Part shown: one piece after another, positions 6,317 to 9,927 of the stretch | Numbering within the stretch: position 1 is the stretch's first letter | Layout of the letters: each line of letters opens with the position of its first letter | Source of the DNA: Minisyncoccota bacterium | GTDB lineage: Bacteria; Patescibacteriota; Minisyncoccia; Phycocordibacterales; UBA1006 | Assembly: GCA_937970115.1 (NCBI GenBank) | Contig: CALBVO010000009.1 | Location: forward strand, 1-11,980 | Reading direction: 5' to 3' | DNA length: 11,980 bases | Translations under genes and position numbers: made by a program | The notes under the pieces: model-generated | The model's database searches: none | Seen by the model: only the letters and a program-made list of their open reading frames with translations | What the model was told of the DNA's origin: nothing

Positions 6317-7103
6317 AATTAAAATTAGCCCTATTGGAAACTTTTTTGAAGTTGATGAAGGTGGCTACATTATTAACCCAGCGTCCCTAGATAAAATTCA
6401 ACCAGAATATAAAGAAGTTTTATTTGATGTCATTGATCTCTATTAAAAGAGGTTTGCTGAGAAATTACACTCTGTTTATGTTCGTGGTTCTGTAGCAAAA
6501 GGAACTGCTATTTTAAATATTTCAGATATCGATACTTGGTGTATTGTTAATGACTCCCAGGAGAATATTAATACAAAATGGAGACCATTTAAAAAAAATA
6601 TTTTTGAAAAATATCCTCAGTTTGATGATATTGAAATGGGTGAAACTTCATTACATGATATTGGTCGAGGATATAAAATATTACTTCATCAATCGGTTTG
6701 TATTTTTGGTGAATCTGTTGAGGTCCCTAAGAAAAAAATTACATCAGAATTTGCGATACATGCACCTAATTTCAGAAAACGTTTTGATTGGTTTGATGAA
6801 TTCATTAAAAAAGATAATTCACCAGAAAATATAAAAGGAAAATGTGTTTGGCTAATGAAAGGAATGCTTCGGATTGGTCTTGAATTAACCTTAGATAGGG
6901 TAGGGAAATATTCTCGAGATTTATATCCTTGTTATGAGATTTTTTCAGAATATTATCCTGAGAAAAAAGATGAAATGTATAAGGTTTTGGAACTAGCTTT
7001 AAATCCTGTAAACGACTTAGAATACTTGATATCAATCAAAGAAGGGTTTGGTGAGTGGTTATTACAAGAGTGCGCAAAACAAGAATGGAAGACATATGAA
7101 TAA
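6309..7103 (+). pseudogene. Nucleotidyltransferase-domain protein interrupted by an in-frame TAA
   Basis: From ATG at 6309 one continuous frame runs to TAA at 7101-7103 (264 codons), broken only by TAA at codon 46 (6444-6446). Directly downstream comes VRGSVAKGTAILNISDIDTW, the GS...DxD motif of the nucleotidyltransferase superfamily (G60, S61, metal ligands D73 and D75). The remaining roughly 190 residues are mostly helical and fit a C-terminal partner domain. No ATG, GTG or TTG lies in frame between the stop and the catalytic motif. The first downstream ATG (6636) would lose the active site, so a restart cannot rescue the enzyme. Both junctions are tight: the start overlaps the hydrolase by 8 bases and the end overlaps msrB by 8 bases. 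A recent nonsense mutation (for example CAA, AAA or GAA to TAA), a sequencing error or readthrough could explain it. Substrate is unknown. Confidence 0.78.
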
Positions 7104-7497
7104 AATCGAAAAAACAAACGAAGAGTGGAAGGAAGAGCTCACAGCGGAACAGTACCGAGTTCTACGTAATGCAGGAACGGAACGAGCATTCACCGGTGAA
7201 TATACTGACGTGACGACTGACGGGCTATATCATTGTGCTGCATGTGGAAATCAATTGTTTTCATCTGATAATAAATTTCATAGCGGATGTGGCTGGCCGA
7301 GTTTTGATGATATTGAAAATTCAGATGCTATTGAAGTACGTTTAGACGAGAGTCATGGAATGCGGCGAGAAGAGGTTGTATGTGCTCGTTGTGATGGGCA
7401 TCTTGGACATGTATTTCCAGATGGACCCAAGGATACAACGGGATTACGATATTGTATTAATTCAGTTGCATTGACCTTGAAACCAAAAAAAGACTAA
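7096..7497 (+). CDS. msrB: Peptide-methionine (R)-S-oxide reductase
   Basis: A 133-residue enzyme that reduces methionine-R-sulfoxide in oxidised proteins. Zinc ligands are C47 and C50 (CAAC) and C96 and C99 (CARC). The catalytic cysteine is C120 in RYCINS, and C65 in GCGWPSF is the likely resolving cysteine. There is no signal peptide or fused MsrA domain. A longer frame extends upstream to 7048, but I chose ATG at 7096. Family homology starts at EEWKEEL, and this ATG overlaps the previous gene's stop (ATGAATAA), repeating the junction seen one gene earlier. It is third in the operon, so expression probably depends on coupling to the broken nucleotidyltransferase frame. A palindrome lies downstream. 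Confidence 0.95.
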   Translation: MNKIEKTNEEWKEELTAEQYRVLRNAGTERAFTGEYTDVTTDGLYHCAACGNQLFSSDNKFHSGCGWPSFDDIENSDAIEVRLDESHGMRREEVVCARCDGHLGHVFPDGPKDTTGLRYCINSVALTLKPKKD

Positions 7498-7516
7498 TGT
7501 TAAATTTAGTTTTCTT

Positions 7517-7566
7517 TTTTAAAAATCATTCTAACATTCTCAAGAATGTTAGAATGATTTTTAAAA
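7517..7566 (+). promoter_or_regulatory. Palindrome, copy 1: candidate operator of the ArsR-like gene
   Basis: Perfect 24-base arms (7517-7540 and 7543-7566) flank the dinucleotide CA. The 30-base core (7527-7556) is built from a hexamer: CATTCT twice in direct repeat separated by AA, then its complement AGAATG twice separated by TT, so half-sites recur every 8 bases. It covers the -35 zone of the promoter at 7570-7578. The same core recurs in inverted orientation after the gene. As RNA it would be a hairpin followed by five T, so it may also terminate msrB transcripts. Confidence 0.65.
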
Positions 7567-7569
7567 TTT

Positions 7570-7578
7570 TGTTATACT
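7570..7578 (+). promoter_or_regulatory. Extended -10 promoter of the ArsR-like gene
   Basis: TGT-TATACT ends nine bases before ATG at 7588, allowing at most a few bases of leader. The palindrome at 7517-7566 ends four bases before it, so a bound protein would block RNA polymerase. Confidence 0.55.
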
Positions 7579-7587
7579 AAAAAGGTT

Positions 7588-7908
7588 ATGAAATCACCTC
7601 AGCAAAAAGCAATTGAAAGAAAATTTACTCACCCAAAAAGAGATATTTTAGAAATAGAAAATATTTTCAAGGGGTTAGCTAATCATTATCGCATCAAGAT
7701 TCTTGTCTGTGTATATAATGATCCTGGTATAACCCTCGATCAAATAACTGAATTAACACAAGGCCAGTTCAAGACAATATCCGCACATGTAAAACGGCTT
7801 GTATTATCAGGCTTAGTTTTGAAAAAATATAAAGGTAAATTTGTACAGCATTATCCAACTCAATTAGGTAAAATCATGATAAGAGTAGTAAAAGATATAC
7901 AAAATTAA
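7588..7908 (+). CDS. ArsR-like winged helix-turn-helix transcriptional regulator
   Basis: A 106-residue single-domain DNA-binding protein. IFKGLANHYRIKILVCVY (26-43) is the typical first helix of ArsR-type dimeric regulators. Helix 2 is about 49-58 and the recognition helix about 61-74 (FKTISAHVKRLVLSG), followed by a wing (76-91). There is only one cysteine (C41), so the CxC metal-sensing sites of classical ArsR/SmtB are absent and the signal is unknown. The gene stands between two inverted copies of one 30-base palindrome, which suggests autorepression and control of the downstream mutY-like gene 55 bases away. The start at 7588 follows the promoter directly; no Shine-Dalgarno is visible. 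Confidence 0.85.
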   Translation: MKSPQQKAIERKFTHPKRDILEIENIFKGLANHYRIKILVCVYNDPGITLDQITELTQGQFKTISAHVKRLVLSGLVLKKYKGKFVQHYPTQLGKIMIRVVKDIQN

Positions 7909-7913
7909 TTAAC

Positions 7914-7955
7914 TTATTTCATTCTAACATTCTTGAGAATGTTAGAATGAAATAA
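7914..7955 (+). promoter_or_regulatory. Palindrome, copy 2: candidate operator before the mutY-like gene
   Basis: Perfect 20-base arms (7914-7933 and 7936-7955) flank TG. The 30-base core (7920-7949) is exactly the reverse complement of the core at 7527-7556, while the flanks differ, so the core itself is conserved. It ends eight bases before the ATG at 7964. The right half contains TGT-TAGAAT (7940-7948), a near-consensus extended -10, so a bound regulator could directly occlude a promoter. Without a T run it is a poor terminator. Confidence 0.65.
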
Positions 7956-7963
7956 ATGTAACT

Positions 7964-8803
7964 ATGAATAATAAATATCAACAATTCAAAAACACGGTTA
8001 TGGAATATTATGGTGAATACGGGCGGCATGATTTACCGTGGCGAAAAAAACAATCACCGTATTACGTTGCCGTTTCTGAAATAATGTTGCAACAGACACA
8101 GGTTGATCGAGTAATCCCATTTTTTAAAAATTGGATGAAACAATTTCCTAATTGGCGCGTGTTGTCTGCCGCGCCTCAATCCGAGGTCTTGCGAGCTTGG
8201 AAGGGGCTTGGCTATAATTCACGTGCATTACGCCTACAATCCCTTGCCAAAGAAGTTACAGAGCAATATAAAGGTCGATTACCGAGTAATTACGAATCAT
8301 TATTGAAACTTCCAGGAATTGGTCCATATACGGCAGGGGCGATACGTGCATTTGCGTTCAATGAATATACTCCATTGATTGAAACGAATATTAGACGGAT
8401 TTTCATCCATCATTTTTTCAAAGGCGAATCTAATATTTCTGACAAACAAATTTTCGCCATTATGAATGATATCGGAGAAATAGAAAATCCACGCGAATGG
8501 TATGCCGCATTAATGGATTATGGATCAACATTACCAAAAATCATTAAACATAACCCGAACAAGCAATCAAAACATTATACAAAGCAATCAACATTCGAAG
8601 GTTCAGACCGTCAAATCCGCGGAAAAATCCTCGATATATTATTGGAAACAAAAAAACTGACAAAAGAAAAAGTATTTAAAAAACTAGATGCTGTCATTGC
8701 GAGCGATAGCGAAGCAGTCTATGAACGATATCAAAAAATAATTGACCAACTAGAAAAAGAAAACTTTATCAAACAAACAAAAAAAAGCATCTCCCTTCGG
8801 TGA
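7964..8803 (+). CDS. mutY: MutY-like A/G-specific adenine glycosylase lacking the iron-sulfur cluster
   Basis: A 279-residue HhH-GPD base-excision glycosylase. SEIMLQQTQV (38-47) carries the catalytic E39, and LPGIGPYTAGAI (116-127) is the helix-hairpin-helix. IETNIRRI (139-146) aligns with LDGNVKRV of E. coli MutY, so the second catalytic acid is E140 instead of Asp. The whole protein has no cysteine. The C-x6-C-x2-C-x5-C cluster segment that should follow MDYGS (184-188) is replaced by a basic, Asn/Lys/His-rich stretch. The C-terminal NUDIX-like 8-oxoG reader is also absent. In its place residues 215-279 (SDRQIRGKIL to ISLR) look like a small helical, perhaps winged-helix, domain. Clusterless MutY proteins are known in some bacteria and protists. 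Removal of A opposite 8-oxoG is the best guess; another mismatch specificity is possible. It is probably co-regulated with the ArsR-like gene. Confidence 0.85.
   Translation: MNNKYQQFKNTVMEYYGEYGRHDLPWRKKQSPYYVAVSEIMLQQTQVDRVIPFFKNWMKQFPNWRVLSAAPQSEVLRAWKGLGYNSRALRLQSLAKEVTEQYKGRLPSNYESLLKLPGIGPYTAGAIRAFAFNEYTPLIETNIRRIFIHHFFKGESNISDKQIFAIMNDIGEIENPREWYAALMDYGSTLPKIIKHNPNKQSKHYTKQSTFEGSDRQIRGKILDILLETKKLTKEKVFKKLDAVIASDSEAVYERYQKIIDQLEKENFIKQTKKSISLR
8693..8719 (+). repeat. REP-like palindromic repeat inside the mutY reading frame
   Basis: GTCATTGCGAGCGATAGCGA and the following AGCAGTC closely resemble a dispersed imperfect palindrome of the GTCATTGCGAGC...GAAGCAATC type seen in many bacterial genomes. 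It is read in frame as VIASDSEAV (residues 244-252), in a linker-like part of the C-terminal domain, and has higher GC than its surroundings. Recognition is from memory; copies elsewhere in this genome cannot be checked here. Confidence 0.5.
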
Positions 8804-8810
8804 TGCTTTT
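8783..8810 (+). terminator. Intrinsic terminator overlapping the end of mutY
   Basis: AAAAGCATC (8783-8791) pairs with GATGCTTTT (8802-8810). The inner C-G pairs enclose a CTTC or UUCG-type tight loop. The stop codon TGA (8801-8803) lies inside the hairpin, and the arms give A and T runs on both sides, so it can serve the converging minus-strand gene too. Confidence 0.8.
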
Positions 8811-8833
8811 AGGTAATTTAAATTCCTAGGATA

Positions 8834-9082
8834 TTATATCTGTTTATTTTTAGAATTATTAATATTTTTCTTTAGCCTGTTTATTTTCTTAGCTATCATT
8901 CTACGTAGTTCATGGCCGCCAAAGCTTTCATCGCTAAGTTCTAGGAGGTCTTCTGGCTTTATATTGTGAATAGCCATATACTTTAAAACCTCTTGATACT
9001 TGATTGCTTCCGGTCGTTCAGGCTTCTTGAGTTGTTTACAGAAATCATTGAGAAGTGCTCTTCCGGTTAGGTGAGGATACAA
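8834..9082 (-). CDS. Small protein of unknown function, start uncertain (possibly degraded)
   Basis: A charged 82-residue product if it starts at TTG 9082. It has 'AIKYQEVLKYMAIHNIKPEDLLELSDESFGG' in the middle and a Lys/Asn-rich tail (KKINRLKKNINNSKNKQI). I do not recognise a family. The frame is open upstream to 9166 (adding NICGRANKQNITIEELYP), but contains no ATG or GTG, so the true start may be TTG or the 5' end may be damaged. On the same strand a TATAAT (9208-9203) lies eight bases before an ATG at 9194 in another frame, which yields only MLNIEK before a stop. That is what a frameshift near the start of a leaderless gene would leave. The 3' end converges on mutY with 30 bases between. 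Confidence 0.5.
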   Translation of the reverse strand: MYPHLTGRALLNDFCKQLKKPERPEAIKYQEVLKYMAIHNIKPEDLLELSDESFGGHELRRMIAKKINRLKKNINNSKNKQI

Positions 9083-9194
9083 CTCCTCAATGGTAATATT
9101 TTGCTTGTTTGCTCTTCCGCAGATATTGAAATTAATTTGTTCTATGTTTAATATGACTTTGGATTTTTAATGATTACTTTTCTATATTTAACAT

Positions 9195-9218
9195 TACAAG
9201 ATATTATATAAGTGTCAA
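9195..9218 (-). promoter_or_regulatory. Promoter-like element before the small minus-strand gene
   Basis: On the minus strand TTGACA (9218-9213) and TATAAT (9208-9203) are both perfect, but only four bases apart, so they cannot act as a normal pair. TATAAT alone, eight bases before ATG 9194, fits the leaderless pattern in this window. Confidence 0.35.
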
Positions 9219-9224
9219 AAATAA

Positions 9225-9252
9225 AAAGTCTCTATCTTGTGATAGAGACTTT
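9225..9252 (-). terminator. Intrinsic terminator of the 9269-9799 gene
   Basis: Perfect 12-base arms (9225-9236 and 9241-9252; AAAGTCTCTATC and complement) surround a four-base loop. Read on the minus strand, the stem is followed by TTTTTATTTTT-like sequence, a classical U tract. It begins 17 bases after the gene's stop. Confidence 0.85.
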
Positions 9253-9268
9253 CTCTCTGGTATTTAAT

Positions 9269-9799
9269 TTAATCTGTAAAAGTTCGAGCTTCTACATCAA
9301 TCGATGGCTGCAACATAAAAACAAAGATGTTCTCTGGATAAAATAACCTATCTGCCTCTCTGGTGCATAATTCTAATGAAAGAGGTTCATTTCCAGATAG
9401 GGAGTCATGGTGTACGCTAAAAATTAATTTTAAACTCTCCCATTGAACTTCTTCCATTCCAATAGATAAATATTCCTTTTTTCTTTGGTTTGAATATTGA
9501 ATACGAAGTTGTGGCCCGACTTCGGGAGGGCAAAGACTTAGCCCTAGACTTAAGGCTTTTTCTTTAATTAGTTTATAAGTAGTTTTTTCATTAAAACCTA
9601 ATTCTTTTACTGATATCTTTACCAATGATATAACTTTTGACTCTTTGGATACTGTAAATTCAGAGTTATCTATTATTTCATAGGCTCCTTTTCTAATACA
9701 GCCATTTTTTTGATATAAGATCTTAAGCCTAAAATCGTTAGCTGTCTTATGTCCAATACCTAATGTGATATGTTTCCATATTTGAGGTTTATTTTGCAT
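9269..9799 (-). CDS. Conserved protein of unknown function (Parcubacteria-type family)
   Basis: A 176-residue, apparently soluble protein starting at ATG 9799. Features are an N-terminal IWKHITLGIGHKTANDFR block (7-24) and FTVSKESKVISLVKISVKELGF (48-69). The best-conserved-looking stretch is GLSLCPPEVGPQLRIQY (86-102), followed by KEYLSIGMEEV (108-118) and a C-terminal FYPENIFVFMLQP segment. I have the impression of related hypothetical proteins (ELGF...GL.LCP.EVGPQLR.QY...) being common in Parcubacteria, but know no function for them. Four cysteines (34, 90, 145 and none paired as CxxC) do not suggest a metal site. It has its own promoter and terminator on the minus strand and is divergent from the helicase. 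Confidence 0.75.
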   Translation of the reverse strand: MQNKPQIWKHITLGIGHKTANDFRLKILYQKNGCIRKGAYEIIDNSEFTVSKESKVISLVKISVKELGFNEKTTYKLIKEKALSLGLSLCPPEVGPQLRIQYSNQRKKEYLSIGMEEVQWESLKLIFSVHHDSLSGNEPLSLELCTREADRLFYPENIFVFMLQPSIDVEARTFTD

Positions 9800-9827
9800 C
9801 TCTAGTTTTTTAAAGTTATTTAATTTA

Positions 9828-9855
9828 ATATTACTAATTATTTGTATATAGTCAA
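9828..9855 (-). promoter_or_regulatory. Promoter of the 9269-9799 gene
   Basis: On the minus strand TTGACT (9855-9850), a 16-base spacer and TAATAT (9833-9828) predict transcription from about 9821. That leaves a 20-odd base leader with a weak AGAG immediately before the ATG. Unlike most promoters here it has a -35 box and no extended -10. Confidence 0.45.
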
Positions 9856-9868
9856 AATTATGTTAATC

Positions 9869-9905
9869 AACAAAGCCGGAAAAGCGCAGCTTTTCCGGCT
9901 TTGTT
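9869..9905 (+). promoter_or_regulatory. GC-rich perfect palindrome between divergent genes
   Basis: Arms of 17 bases (9869-9885 and 9889-9905; AACAAAGCCGGAAAAGC and complement) surround GCA. It lies between two divergent transcription units and its right arm spans the -35 position of the helicase promoter. No gene needs terminating there in either direction, so an operator or insulator is the better reading; its GC-rich stem contrasts with the AT-rich surroundings. Confidence 0.55.
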
Positions 9906-9912
9906 CCAGCTC

Positions 9913-9921
9913 TGATATAAT
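9913..9921 (+). promoter_or_regulatory. Extended -10 promoter of the helicase gene
   Basis: TGA-TATAAT ends six bases before ATG at 9928, exactly as for sodA and the hydrolase, predicting a leaderless mRNA. Confidence 0.65.
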
Positions 9922-9927
9922 AGACAC

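Noticed and set aside
6444..6446. TAA as a reassigned sense codon
   Set aside because: TAA ends most genes here, including sodA, nrdA, msrB and the ArsR-like gene, so genome-wide reassignment is excluded.
6544..6834. Plus-strand reading frame of 96 codons
   Set aside because: It is an out-of-frame shadow of the nucleotidyltransferase frame; its product is Lys/Leu/Ile-rich without a recognisable motif.
7048..7095. Longer N-terminus for msrB starting at 7048
   Set aside because: The extra residues lie within the upstream gene, have no family counterpart, and the ATG at 7096 forms the same overlap as the previous junction.
6636..7103. Independent gene starting at ATG 6636
   Set aside because: It would begin after the GS...DID catalytic motif; the frame upstream to 6309 is homologous-looking and continuous except for one TAA.
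7517..7955. CRISPR array or composite transposon ends
   Set aside because: Only two copies, each a self-palindrome, no regular spacers, no transposase and no target-site duplication; the enclosed gene is a regulator.
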